Assembly (NCBI GenBank): GCA_947179485.1
Contig: OX359248.1
Location: 52,090,386-52,154,385, forward strand
Source of the DNA: Allacma fusca
Lineage: Eukaryota; Arthropoda; Collembola; Symphypleona; Sminthuridae
Length of the DNA stretch: 64,000 nucleotides
Direction: 5' to 3'
Positions 38,405 through 50,201 of this stretch are shown here, piece after piece; positions within the stretch are counted from its first letter, which is position 1, and every line of letters starts with the position of its first letter. The translations under genes were made by a program, and so were the position numbers. The notes below the pieces were generated by a model, which was not told the DNA's origin, did not search any database, and saw nothing but the letters and a program-made list of their open reading frames with translations.

Positions 38405-38692
38405 ATGGGGTCCCTTACACAATCAGAGAACACTGTACAGAGAGCGATACTTCTGGTACAGAAATGTGCCCAAGACAGAAAACTTGATCCTGTTTGCATT
38501 ATCAAAGATAGGGATTTAAATAAGAGGAGAAACTTGGAGGAAATACAAGTATTTTGGCAAATTTGGAGAGAATTTCCTCAACAGAGAATCTCCAACTATC
38601 ATTTGTTTCTCCAAAGGCAATTTGGGACTAAGGCTGCAAAAAAATACTTGTGTTTAGGGTGGGCCCTTCCCCCACGCAGAGAACTCAATTAA
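38405..38692 (+). CDS. Candidate small ORF, unknown (95 aa)
   Basis: I do not recognise this protein. It is an ATG-initiated frame (TCCATGG context) of 95 codons, with a composition more protein-like than other frames here. It is rich in charged residues and Gln, has no microsatellite-driven runs, and contains KDRDLNKRRNLEEIQVFW near the middle. No signal peptide, membrane segment or known motif is visible. An AATAAA lies about 50 bp after the stop (near 38743), which could act as a polyadenylation signal but is common in AT-rich DNA. No promoter or splice structure was identified. It may equally be a chance frame, since frames of this length are expected in a window this size. Confidence 0.15.
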   Translation: MGSLTQSENTVQRAILLVQKCAQDRKLDPVCIIKDRDLNKRRNLEEIQVFWQIWREFPQQRISNYHLFLQRQFGTKAAKKYLCLGWALPPRRELN

Positions 38693-39518
38693 GCCGCATG
38701 GCTCAAATACCAGAAGTGCATCGAGGAGTAATAATAACTGTAATAATAAAACGAGTGTCCTCGTAAATAATTTCTCGTCGTGACTCTCCCTCGCCAAATC
38801 TGTAGGATGAATTCAATATATGGGGGTGTGTGTGTGGATCATGCGAGAAAGAGCAAATAATCAAGAGATATTTCAGCTTTTTTTATTCCCTATGGATATA
38901 AAACTCCCTGCAAGAAAATTCAAAATCCTTATACGATCCTCCACTCTCCTACATGCTACTACGGCTAAATGTACTAGGAATGCATACAGGCACGGTGGCT
39001 CCCCAGTAATTACATCCACATGGAGATTACATGTGTATTTATTTGTAAACACAAAATCCTGATTTTTGAAGAGCTTTCTTGACTCATTCACAATTTTATA
39101 GTCAGGGGTTAGTGGAAGATTTACAGAGTGCTGCTCTCATTACAGGGACATCCTTCCAAAGGAAATTTGACCAAACAAGCAAATACAAAAACTTCCGTAG
39201 TATCTTCCATCTTTCCCAATGTTAATTTTTGTCATCTCAACCAACGCTCTGATTTTTTATAGTCTAATAGCATTATACATTATAGGATCCAAAATTTTTG
39301 ATTCTCTCAAGAATACCAACAGAATCCACTGTATATTTATCTGTTGGAGAGTTAGTATAAGTGCAGAAGCAGACTATTTTCTTTCGGGTCTTGAACATTC
39401 AGTTAAATCTTCCATAGTTTGAAACACGAACCAGGACAGAGACAAGGAGCACAGCTCCCGTCGATCGATTTAAGGCACTCTTTCTCGTCCGACTCAAAAC
39501 GATGCTGAGCATGCAGGG

Positions 39519-39520
<2 letters not shown>

Positions 39521-39549
<29 letters not shown>
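39521..39549. repeat. (GT)14 microsatellite
   Basis: 29 bp of GT. A complementary CA run lies about 180 bp downstream at 39732-39757, so the two could pair. Confidence 0.97.
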
Positions 39550-39551
<2 letters not shown>

Positions 39552-39726
39552 TGGATGTGTGTATGAGTATCTATAATTATAGTAATAGTACTTTCATGTC
39601 TATAGTCATGTATCATATCTTCCCCTGCCTTATGTACATCCCTACACCATCATGCTCGAACACTAGGCTGAAATCTCTTTCCAAGGATGTACATATTTTT
39701 GCAAGATATTCCTTCACATTTTCCAC

Positions 39727-39731
<5 letters not shown>

Positions 39732-39757
<26 letters not shown>
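39732..39757. repeat. (CA)13 microsatellite
   Basis: 26 bp of CA, complementary to the GT tract at 39521-39549. Confidence 0.97.
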
Positions 39758-40120
39758 TTTTCTTCCCTATGGATGCTGAGACTGTGTGGTAGGTTCGCCT
39801 TTAAAAATACATTGTAAAGAAAAAATACTTGAGAGAATAATTGAAAAAAATCTGGAAACTCTTTCTCTTAACGGGAGCGTATACAGAGGAGAAGTGAAGG
39901 AAGAAAGCCAGAGTATGTTGAGAGCAAGCTGAAATTTTAACGACGTCCATAGCATTTATATGTAATTGAGAAAAATCCGAGGGTTTTTTTCTACAAGGGA
40001 GTACAGTCTTATGTAGTTGTATGGTTACTATTAGATACTATGTAGGGGGGATCGTTAGGGAATTTGGTGGAATATAAGGAACTTTTTCCTGTACATTTTC
40101 TCGTATAAGGTACATACCCC

Positions 40121-40140
40121 GTACATACATATGTATGTAC
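40121..40140. repeat. 20-bp perfect palindrome GTACATACATATGTATGTAC
   Basis: It is exactly self-complementary. It is one of several GTACATA-type palindromes in the window, including identical GTACATATATGTAC copies at 41703-41716 and 47877-47890. Confidence 0.95.
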
Positions 40141-40884
40141 AGGGATGTGTGCGCGTGCAAAAAAAGCCTGCAGTATTATTACCACATCTCTGCATGATAC
40201 ACTTGATATTCCGCACGAACTCTCCACATCTCGACTCCACATAGGATTTGGTTAGTTGGAGGGAAGTGGGAAAAGTTGCGTTACTGCAAGTTGTTTCAAC
40301 TTTACAAATAAATTGCTTGTAGTTTTTCGTCGGCTCCTACCAACTGATGGGTTACGACGATGTGGAACATAAATAAATCACTAAGCTCTGTTCTAACTCT
40401 GAGACTGGGACTTGGGACTTGTGTTCCGTACAGCCACCGCATCTTACATGTATTTTTCACTTTTCATTTCCACCATGCTGAAAATTCCTCTTTAATTCTT
40501 AATCTTCCTCCTCCTAGCCCTTGATCACATAGAATTCTCTTTACAATTCCCTTTTACAAAAATTGTCACTTTTTAATTATTTTTCTGTCAGCACCCCAAA
40601 ACAATTTTTTAATTAAAAGGATTTTACCCCAAAATTTCTGAATTTGAAATATCAATCCTATACTTGAATTTGTCTCCCATTGTTTTCTGTAATATGGAGC
40701 CAAAGTTGTATTTCCCATTGGAATGCTATTTTTCAAGCTGGAAAAATTAGCATGTGAGATGGAGATGCGTTAAAATGTTTTTGGACCTTTTCAGAAATTC
40801 CTTCATGAGGGATTCCCTTACAGGGAGATTCCTTTGTAATGCTGTACAGTCAATTCTCAATGCTCAAGATTCCAGTGGGGATCA

Positions 40885-41400
40885 TTATGAACCATATAGC
40901 CTTGGAGAATAAATTAAAGGGAACTTCGCCCCAAATTGTGACTTAACTAACAATAAGCCCTGGTGAGTTCCGTGAGTTTGGGATTGTTTATGAGGGAGGT
41001 CATTATTTCTTGAAATGGCTAATGAACAAGGGTGAGTGTATGAGATTGGGAGATTTTTAAGGAAGATAATTATTGAAGATGGGTTGAGATCCTGCTTACA
41101 CACTCTATACATTTTTTTTTGTGTCCGCCTTCGAGAAAAAAAAACTGTCATTGAGACTCTCGCAAGGCTGGACAAGACAGATTGGTTGACAGTCTCGTGG
41201 AGTGGCTGACTCTGAGAGGGAAGCCACGCCTGGAATTCTTCTGCCTTTTGACTTTTTTTAACGGAAAGCTCTTGGGGCAATTTAAATTCCATTTTTGCAT
41301 TCTGCCCTGCTCCCCCTCCATATCCAAACTGCCTTAATCTCTCAACTATTCTGCAGAAAGGATGAGAATAATTCCTAATTTTTGAAGAGACGATTTTCAC
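40885..41400 (-). CDS. Long open frame, unknown (171 codons, GTG-led)
   Basis: This is the longest frame not created by a microsatellite. It begins at a non-ATG codon, so if coding it would be an internal exon or start later (internal Met residues at MEFKLPQ and MYRVCKQ). The composition is mixed, with no motif, signal peptide or membrane segment. At about 60% AT a stop-free run of this length is uncommon but not unexpected across six frames of 64 kb. No convincing splice pair was seen. Confidence 0.12.
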   Translation of the reverse strand: MKIVSSKIRNYSHPFCRIVERLRQFGYGGGAGQNAKMEFKLPQELSVKKSQKAEEFQAWLPSQSQPLHETVNQSVLSSLARVSMTVFFSRRRTQKKMYRVCKQDLNPSSIIIFLKNLPISYTHPCSLAISRNNDLPHKQSQTHGTHQGLLLVKSQFGAKFPLIYSPRLYGS

Positions 41401-42820
41401 TTGAGTGTTTTAATCCCAAATTTTTTTTTTACAATAAAATTTTAGTCCCCCCAAAAATCCACTCTCAATTTCTGTATTGACACATGCGGGAAAGGGAAAG
41501 GAAGGTGAAATGAGGATCCTGAAAAATCCCAGTCATTCCTTTTATCTTTATCTGTCTTTTAGAAAAACGGGAGGATGAAAAGAGCGATCTAAGTTGAGTA
41601 AGATGGTGTCGCCATTTTATGACTCGGGACTCTTCTTTATACTGGCCGTTAAAAGGATCCATTGAAGAGAGAGTAATTCCTTTGACTTTTTTTAAAGCAT
41701 TCGTACATATATGTACACGTATGCATTCTCCTCTATAACATTGCGTCACATTCGAGGCTCTTCACGTAAACGTTAAAGTAATATAACAATAAAACCATCA
41801 ACTCTTCCTTTTCATCATTCGATCCTTGATTTGACATTGCTATTTTAAGACTGGGCGTGAATCAGTTGGGAAAAAGCTGGAGTTCATGGGGAGAGCGACA
41901 GAGAGAGAGAGAGAGAGGGAGTCAATGACGGATTTCCTTTGCTTTTATTTTATGATCGATTGACATGCCAAGACAGTTTTATTACATGTCGTTCCTCTCG
42001 CCCAGCGCCCATTACACTTTTTGGAAGGTCGAGTCCGTCGGATTATATAAAGTCGGATTTTCCATTGCTAAATCCATTTCAAAGGGTCCTCAAATAGCCT
42101 TCACTTTTTCCTCAAAAAAAAATCACTTCCCAAGTTTAGACATCCATTTTTAACCTGAAAGAGTAATTCCTGTTTTTACAAGCTCAAACTCCCCTACTAT
42201 TTTTAGCCCCAGCAACTCAGTTTTTTAACACAGACAAAATCTTCCTATTTATAACATGGTAATACCCCTATTTGTCAACATCCATGGGTTTATTATTTTC
42301 AAATCAAGCAAAATCCAACTTGTAAAATTCCAATGCATGTTCCTCATAATTTATTAATTTTTCCTCAACACCAAAATTATTGGCTGAAAACTTGCAGGGA
42401 TTCCCGCAAAAACTTTTACTCATTGGGAATATAGAGGGAGAAAAATGTGATGTAATTTATATAGTAATAGCTATTATGTGTCCGTGTGTGTATCTACCTA
42501 TGGTTGGAGGGTACAAGCGCGTGGAAAGGCGACATTATTTGCATAGCTCCTGTCCAATAAAAGTTGACCACTGAGCGAGGGAATGAAATTTGAATGGACT
42601 TGGAGTCAATAAAAAAACAAAAACAGTTGTTAAACATTTAACGGTTAATGTAGTTTTTAGCAGGTCATTTTCTTTGAGCGGTATGGAGTGGCCCAGTGTG
42701 TGGATAGAGAGGAGGAAGAAAGGCGGCGTGTGACATTTGATGGGGAGAAGGTGCGTGGAAAGGTAGTTTGTTTGGTCATTTAATGTGAGCTTGACTTGGT
42801 TAAATACCTCCGCGATAAAG

Positions 42821-43021
42821 TTAACGAGGGAAATATAATAATAATAATAATAATAAAAATGAGTAGTGCTCATCCTCATAAGATGAGGGCTTGGGCTGCT
42901 GCTGCTGCTGTTGTTGTTGTTGATGTTGATGATGATGATGTTGTGGTACGACCAAAGAGTCGTACATGATGAAGAAAACCCACTCGAACTCATTGTCAAT
43001 GTCATGTAAATGAATATACAT
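42821..43021 (-). CDS. Candidate poly-His/poly-Gln ORF start, unknown (66 aa)
   Basis: From an ATG at 43021 (minus strand) the frame reads MYIHLHDIDNEFEWVFF, then a short hydrophobic stretch, then HHHHQH and a Gln run, PKPSSYEDEHY, a Leu run and a stop at 42821. The Gln and Leu runs come from the GCT/GTT and ATA microsatellites. His/Gln-rich tracts occur in many arthropod transcription factors, but the flanking 25 residues match no domain I know. It could be a real first exon or microsatellite read-through. Confidence 0.12.
   Translation of the reverse strand: MYIHLHDIDNEFEWVFFIMYDSLVVPQHHHHQHQQQQQQQQQPKPSSYEDEHYSFLLLLLLLYFPR
42835..42857. repeat. (ATA)n trinucleotide microsatellite
   Basis: ATA repeat lying 40 bp before the GCT/GTT/GAT compound repeat. 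Confidence 0.95.
42895..42944. repeat. (GCT)5(GTT)4(GAT)n compound trinucleotide repeat
   Basis: GCT units change to GTT and then GAT/GTT. On the minus strand in one frame this reads poly-Gln followed upstream by a His-rich stretch (see the candidate ORF at 42821-43021). Confidence 0.95.
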
Positions 43022-43441
43022 AATACGACGACATGTGAGGAATCATAAAGTTAACGTGGAGGTAATCAAGTTTCTTTACGATGCCAAACTTGCACACATG
43101 CAAGCACATATTTTCTTATGGGATTCCCTCCACGCCAAAAAACTTTTCCCTGTCTTGTATGTACTTACTCCACCATTCCTGGCATTGTGACTGTACTTGG
43201 AGTCACTCATTGTCAGAAGTGCAACTGAAGTGGGGCGAGTCAAATTGCAATGGTACAGTACAGTCTCGATAGAAGGGACGGCCTGAGGGAAGCGTCCCCT
43301 TTAAAAAGCACTCCTAAAGGCATTTCTCCCACTGTTTCTGTTATGTAATTACATATGTATTTGTGTATAACAAATCTAAGGGTTAATTATTCCCATTTGT
43401 TTTTTTTACACAAGAGAACATTCGTATTTACAATTCGTATA

Positions 43442-43530
43442 TACAGGGAGCTCTCGCTATAAGGGAGAGTTTTGCCGATACAGTGTGCTCTGGTTATAGG
43501 AGACCCTCCTCTGGGGATAAAGTGCAATAT
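43442..43530. mobile_element. Two adjacent degenerate TACAGT-type element ends
   Basis: Two copies of a pattern approximating TACAG-nnn-CTCT-nG-nTATA-GGGAGA follow each other: TACAGGGAGCTCTCGCTATA at 43442 and TACAGTGTGCTCTGGTTATA at 43479, the second continuing into GGAGACCCTCC. Both resemble the left end at 32648. No matching right end was found nearby, so these could be a nested or truncated pair of the same MITE family. A further weak TACAGTCTCGATAGAAGGGA lies at 43259. Confidence 0.35.
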
Positions 43531-44589
43531 TAGGAGCATAGGTGTATTTACAAGTGCATGGAGGGGATACATTCCCACCGGAATGGTTATCTCTCATATG
43601 TGCAGGGCTACACAGAGGGATGTGTGCTTCGTTGGGGAGGGAAAAAAATATGCGATCTTTATGGGGCCCTCTTAAGCTCTGGCTGCTCCAAGTGCAGTGT
43701 GGAAGTGTGAATCCTTGACAAAGTATTCATACGGGGCATGCATATGCAAGCAGTTGGGATGTTTATTACGTGGAAGTTGATAGCTCCGACTCACCTTCCA
43801 AAAGCATAGGGATAGGAGAGGACGGGACACTAAATGAGAGTGGATGTATGGAGATGTGGAGTGTTCCGTACCTCTAGATGTGCTCTCGAGTATGTAGGGA
43901 GGCAGGGGCTTGAGAGTAGTGCTGGGACTATAGGACTCCTATACTCGCCATAGACGATGCGATGTTTATAGCCCATTGGACGAAAGCATAAATGCAACTC
44001 GGGTGTTTTTACTTTCTTTTAAAACGTGATAAAATCGCCGTTTGAGGAGCTATTAACAATAATTTTTATGACTATTGGTCCATCAAGGGGTCTACCCCAA
44101 GGGTGATTTGACAAGCAAATTGTCGATCAATGACGACACTACATGGACCACCACCATTAACCCCTTGTTAAGCAATCATCATTTTACTGCTGCCCTCAGC
44201 TCCATTTGTCTACCCAGCCATCATATATCATCTGTATACTATGGGCTCTTGCTCAAGCCATTTTACTTGGAAATTATCATCAGCTTTGTTACACTTGTTA
44301 TATTACCACACTTTTGCAATTCCACCTCTCCTCCCTTTAATCCCGCCAATTCTCATTTTTAGCTACTGTTATCTTCCTTGGGATTATCTTCTGAGTTGAG
44401 ATCCTGGGATTAGAGTTTTTTCGAGTATTTTCTATCATTTCCTTTTCATGTTTAATTCTTGCAGGGTGTATTTTTTCTATGGTTTATGCCTTTGGGGTAT
44501 TTTTCTCTATGAGTTATTTTTGTGGGGTGACCTTTCCATGTGTAATACTTGAAGTGCATTTTATGTTCATTTTTGTAATATAATCTGCT

Positions 44590-44814
44590 ATAGCTAGTTC
44601 ATATGTAGTAATTATGTTTCTATGGCTATGTTTGATGGTATTTTTTTCTATGGCTAGTTTTTGTTGTACATGTTTCTATGGTTAATTTTGATGGTATTGT
44701 TTTCTATGGCTAATTTTGATGGTATTGTTTTCTATGGCTAATTTTGATGATATTCTTTTCTATGACTGATTTTGAAAGTATATTTTTTCAATGGTAATTT
44801 CCTCAAATGCGCCT
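44590..44814. repeat. Minisatellite, 28-bp unit, about 7-8 copies
   Basis: The unit is close to TTCTATGGCTAATTTTGATG followed by GTATTGTT. Clear starts occur at 44618, 44646, 44674, 44702, 44730 and 44758, exactly 28 bp apart, then 44787 after a 29-bp unit. The copies at 44674-44757 are nearly identical. A weaker copy precedes at about 44590. Looser CTATGG/CTATGA-plus-TTTT blocks extend upstream to about 44468, suggesting an older eroded array. Confidence 0.9.
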
Positions 44815-45933
44815 GCCCCACTCTAGTGTTCCTCTAGCATATTTTTCTAAGATAAATTTCCCAGCATAATTTTCATAGTAGTGAAATTTCTTTGATAAAA
44901 TTATTCATTACTTTATTTTCATACATAATAATTTCTGATTTAGTGTAATTCATGCCAGGTGACATGACTACAATACAAGTGGAAAATCAAAATAAATAAT
45001 TTACAAAGTCATTCCACCTCTCCCATTACAAATCCTCCCTGGCAGAGACCATATGCTGAGTTCCCTTTTGCTATAATTAATTTGCTAATAATTCAAGCCA
45101 CAATGGAAACCCCCAGTGAAAAGTCTATGACCCAACTTGGGCAAATGTGAAGTCAGTGAGAGATGCCACCATAGTCCTAGTCAACTAGTCATAGACTCTC
45201 ATAAATCCTGAACATGTACAGGTTCCACGGCGTGAGGCAGGCAGTAGGACAGAGCAAGTGCGAACCAAAGCCCAAATACAAGTTTGTCAGGTTTTCTTTT
45301 AAAATCAAAGTTAAAGTTGTGTATCTTCCCAGTAGCCCTCTGTACTAGACCCTACATCTATAATGGAATTTCTAATTTGAAATTCCCGAGTATAAAGTTT
45401 ATCAGCCGTTATTTATTACTCTGATACTTTGTCAATATAAAAGTATACCCCAGGACAAAATCCCTCCTCAGACATGGGCATTCTCAAGCCCAGCGTCTCT
45501 TTTAAAGCAGTAGCACCGCACGCTCGACATTCAATCCCTCAATGTCCCCTCAACATTCAATTTATTCCCTATTAAAGAAAACCAAGGCGTACTATGTATA
45601 AAAGTATACCTACACGTTAATTTCTGTGAGCCCCATTCCAGCCGAAACTTAACAAATCGTTTGACACGTCCAGGAAGGTTATTCATGACTGAAAGTAAAA
45701 CAAAGATAAAATCGCAAAAAGAAAAAACTATATAGGATGTATGACCAAGGAAATAAATCCCATTTAACTATATGCCCTGTGAGTTCCTCCACAGAGAGAT
45801 TATGCGTTAATCACCCTGTTCCGTGTGTATTGAAAGTGTTATGAGAGGAAAAAAGTCAGCTGTGGCTGACTCTTGAGCGCACATAAATTCGCATGGTGTG
45901 AAATTTATTTGAATTCATAAATCCTCTGGGGTT

Positions 45934-45964
45934 CCAGCCAGCCGGTCAGCCAGTCAGTCAGCCT
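45934..45964. repeat. CAGCCAGC/GTCA tetranucleotide-like tract
   Basis: The pattern is CCAGCCAGCCGGTCAGCCAG followed by TCAGTCAGCC, a short imperfect 4-bp repeat. Confidence 0.85.
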
Positions 45965-46408
45965 GTTAGGAAAACAGGCGGAGGGTTTTTTAGCTTCAGA
46001 TTTCGCATCATACATAGGTCCATAGATATGTGTATCCCTGGTCTTGTGATAAGGTAATTATAGCCTGGAATGATTGTACGGCCTGATGTTACCTTTTGAT
46101 TTTCACACAAGACTCAAGGTGTGGAGTATATGTCGTGTCCATTTGACTCTGTGTGTGGTACAAGCTCCCAAAAACTTTTCCACTCTTTGCAACAAAAAGG
46201 GAAAAGAGATTGCAATTCAAGGCATATCTTTTTGTCAGACCCTTGCGTGCTCAAGGAATAGAGGCCAGCTATTAATTTAATTACACATTTTGATAACCGG
46301 TCAAAATTATCAAAATCAGGAACGAGAAGTAGTCGGCTCTTCGTTCTGCTCGCTGGTTTGGCTGGCTTTTTTACTTTTTCCTCTACCTCTCCAATCTTTT
46401 TACGTACA

Positions 46409-46454
46409 AACACACACACACACACACACTCACTCACACACTCTCACACACACA
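46409..46454. repeat. (CA)n compound microsatellite
   Basis: CA run, TCACTCACACACTCT interruption, then CA again. Confidence 0.95.
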
Positions 46455-47513
46455 AACTCACTCAAACACATCCACACAGCGAGATTATGTCGGCTAACAA
46501 CAAAATAAGCTGAATCAAACATTCTAATGCTCATTCTTTTATTATTTCGTCGAGTGAGCGAAAGTGCTGGGCTGAGCGATCAATTTTTCCAATATTTTAT
46601 GCACGGTCTCCAAATATTCCTTTTCAACTCCTAACACTCATTTCTTCCCTATCTTCGGAATGAATATTTGAAACAATTGTTGGAAGTAAATATAGAATTT
46701 CAGTGTGACTTTGTCCATCATAGAAGGGATACCCACTTTTAGAAACGATTTTAAAAACTTTGTCCCAGTTTCGTTAATGTCAACTTTTGCATCTACCTTT
46801 TAACTTTGTAATCATTTGTAATTTTTAAATCCCTTGAAATTATGAGAACGAGCGTGATACTTAAATTTATTATTGTTATAGTAAGAGAGATGTTTTTTTA
46901 AAATAGAAATCATAATTCATTTTTGCTGTTTCTGGATTTTTAGAAGAGTCAAACCTAAATTCACCGTAATAAAAATGCTAAAATAATTTTGTGTTTTCAC
47001 AATGGATGTTGAACGTGTGGCCTGGACATGGGATTTCCTGTCACATGCATAATAAGGAACATTCCATGAAACACAAAAGCTGGAACCAAAGTCCAAGCTT
47101 CCTTATGCAATGGTTCTAGTAGCGTGTACAGAGAGTCCTAGGGACTGGATACAACTCGGTTCGTGGAGGGCTTGAGCCAATGCCAATTTAGCATGCAAGC
47201 CACCAATGCTGGGAAAAGTATGGCTGGAGCCCAAAGTACGAGCATCGGAGGTTTGGATGGACGACTCAACATTGGTTTCCTACATGTATGGCAGATCCTC
47301 TCAAAAAGTCCATGCTCATACACACACACACGTCTGGATCAATTCCAATGCTTGGGATGGAATGCACGGAAACTCATTTCCCTGTAATACTCGGGACTCG
47401 GAGAAATAATCCTTTAAAAACACACACTCCTATACAATTATGAGCCAGGATATTAAATCCGTTCCAATACTCCAGATTCCGTTGTAATTCCCATCTATTA
47501 AATTACTACTTTA

Positions 47514-47643
47514 CAGTGAGTCCTTGCTGTGTGAGACAGCCCCGTGGAAAAGCCCTTGCTTCAGGGAGCGCTCTGTTTGGGAGCAAAATATTAAAAGATT
47601 CATGTCTTACTTTTAGGGCTGCCTCTGTAAAGAGAGGGGACTG
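47514..47643. mobile_element. Small inverted-repeat element, same family as 32650-32827
   Basis: The left end is CAGTGAGTCCTTGCTGTG and the right end reversed is CAGTCCCCTCTCTTTACAG. TA precedes the left end, while the right flank is TC, so the duplication would be decayed. After the terminal block both ends carry a CAGCCC motif. The internal sequence GAGCAAAATATTAAAAGATT (47581-47600) matches the equivalent block of the element at 32650-32827. It is about 130 bp, non-coding, and more diverged than its relative. Confidence 0.4.
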
Positions 47644-50201
47644 TCCCACTCGCTCTGGAAGGCAAAAGAATTGAAGAGACACACATCAGTGGAAGGATAG
47701 TAATTATGAGTAACATTTTATAGGAATTGATGAGGAGGACATTGGAGGAATTATGAAATCCCAGGAACCAGCAGAGGGCGTGTTGGAGGGGAAAAAAAAT
47801 TCACCTGGAGTTATCATCCACTGAGAATTTAAGAGGTACAGAGGGTGTACTACACAGTACATGTATCTACATATATGTACATATATGTACAGGCGAATAA
47901 CCAAGTATGACTGCATAAGTGATCATTCAAGTTTGCGAGAGAGAGGCATTACTCGAGCAAATTCATTATCAATGCTTTATGTGCTGCTGAACTAATAAAT
48001 CTTGAGATAAGTAATTGGACAGGTTAAGTATGTACGAAATTGGAAAATAATTTGCTCATGGTAGGTTCCCATAGTAGACATCTCTGATGCTCAAATCCTC
48101 TGAGGATAATTCAAGTGTGGGCTATTCTACCACCATTGAGCCTATTGCTCTCCACTCGATCTTTCATTGTCACGAACACGCAACTCATTTATAAGCTGAT
48201 TCATCAAATCGGCTCGGAGTCTTCATAATAATGTATTTACAAAATTCAGCCTCTACCATGTATTTACTATTTACATATGGACCTATAATTAATTACCCAC
48301 ATTGTTATACGGGTCTTCATTGTGCATTGGTCCCTCAGAAAAAAACCAACTCTGACCAATTCTGCTTCGACAAATTCACCCATCAAAATTGCTTTAACCT
48401 TCTCATATCACAGTGGACTGTTTCTATCAGAGCACCCCCAAATTCACAAAAAATTTCTCTTCAAAATCCTATGCTCCTGCAATCCAATGCTAATTCAAAA
48501 AGAGCAGAAATATTAACTTCATGGTAAATCTGAATGTGTTCAAATTTTTGCTTATAGAAAATAATTACTCAAAATAATTGACAAAATATCAAGACTCGTA
48601 AAATCTTCCACATTCCAATAACATGGTGTTATATAAATATTGTATACAAATATTTTGGATTTCACAGGAAAAATGCAGAAGTATATCCCAAATAAAGAGA
48701 GTACACTTTATGCAGGGATTTGAGGAGAAGATTTAAATTTCCAAGTAAGTTTTTCTCAGGGAAAAATATCTGTATTGCTCCAGGCAAAAATTCTGCCTTG
48801 GTTTTCATTTTACAAGGTGCATAATTAACACTCCATGAGCCCATGGGTTGGAGAATTGGACCATGTGCCATTGGATTGGGTCATCTCCCTGGCAGCCAGC
48901 GTGAGCTTAAACATGTTCCGATGATTATCATCAAGGATTCAATTTGACTCCAAATCCTCCTATACAGTACTGTAGAACAACAAACAAGCCCCAACTATCA
49001 CTCTCCCTCAGAAAACCCTCAGCATTACCAGGTTTCGAGCAATCAGCGTCATTATAGTATCTTATAGTATTTACATAGAGAATACATCAACACTAACACC
49101 TCACCCTCCGCTTGAATCCCCTCAAATATAGTATATGTCTGTACACAAATAATAATAATTATACATGGGAAAAAATAACAGCAGGGATAATTACCAGGCT
49201 CATATGCATAATTGGATTTTTTGGCTCCAGCTCAAACAACAACATAATTTCTTTTTAATTCTCTCCCAAAAGGATAAAAACAGTCCCTGCTGACTCCCCA
49301 CACACGAGGTGTAATTCAGGCCCTGATAAATATCTCTGTAATTAGGTTAATTCCGAAACGATTGAAATCCTAGTGGAAAATTATAATTGTTCTGGAGGAA
49401 GTGCTGAGCATCAATTTAAGAGGTTTTTCTCCACCAATCCCCAGTCCAGACAACATCCCCACTCACGCCTCTTCATTCAAGGTAATGTCTTTACGCTCAG
49501 GGATCATCACTCTGTATTTGAGTTATATCTATCATTATTCCGGGACACAGTAGCAACTCTGGATTTCTCATATTATCTCATCCCTCTCCTCATAAAAAAG
49601 TAAAATGATGTAATATAGAAAGAATTGAATTAAATGAGGAGATAAGGATTAAATCCGGAATTAAATCCAGAGCACTGGAGAAATGAAATGTTGATTTCCG
49701 AGGCTGTATGGACCTAACTCATTTTAAATTTTGAATGGTACGAAGTAGTACAGAGTAAGAGCTGAAGGCGTGAGTGGGATGTTAAACTCATTGACAGGAA
49801 ATGTAAAAGACAGTTATCTTTTGTTGTGAAAAGTGCATCAACAGAACAGAGACTAAGGGTTAGGAATACAGAGTTAAGTTTGGAGTTAGACAAGGATTGG
49901 ATGACGAGATAGGTGTGAGAGGAACAAAAATTATGTCTTGTAATCTCAGCTAACCTTTTGACTGTGAAATCATCTTGGCCTTATAACCAGATATGGGCTT
50001 CAAAAGTGATACCCTTGGTTTCGCTCCTCGGAAATATTCGCTGACTTGTGCATACTTGTGTGAAGGAGTTATCTATTTTAAGGGGGAATTGTATTACAAG
50101 ATTACCATTGGACAGAAATACGTGCACAAGAATCTCATCATTACTCAGTCGTCTCCTCCATGGACACAATTCTGAAGGGATGCACTCTCTTCCCCTCACA
50201 T

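Larger units (their letters stand above)
32830..42834. other. Non-coding stretch between element cluster and trinucleotide repeats
   Basis: It holds the GA/CT inverted repeat at 34473, duplicated purine block at 35128, degenerate AT patch at 36560, compound microsatellite at 37681, GT/CA pair at 39521/39732 and palindromes at 40121 and 41703. Orphan frames at 38405-38692 (+) and 40885-41400 (-) are the only ones worth checking. TACAGT-type words lie at 38125 and 40845. Confidence 0.65.

Noticed and set aside
42535..43005. 156-codon minus-strand frame with Ile/Asn/Ser/Tyr runs
   Set aside because: It is almost entirely a product of the ATA and GCT/GTT/GAT microsatellites. A different frame over the same place gives a more plausible protein.
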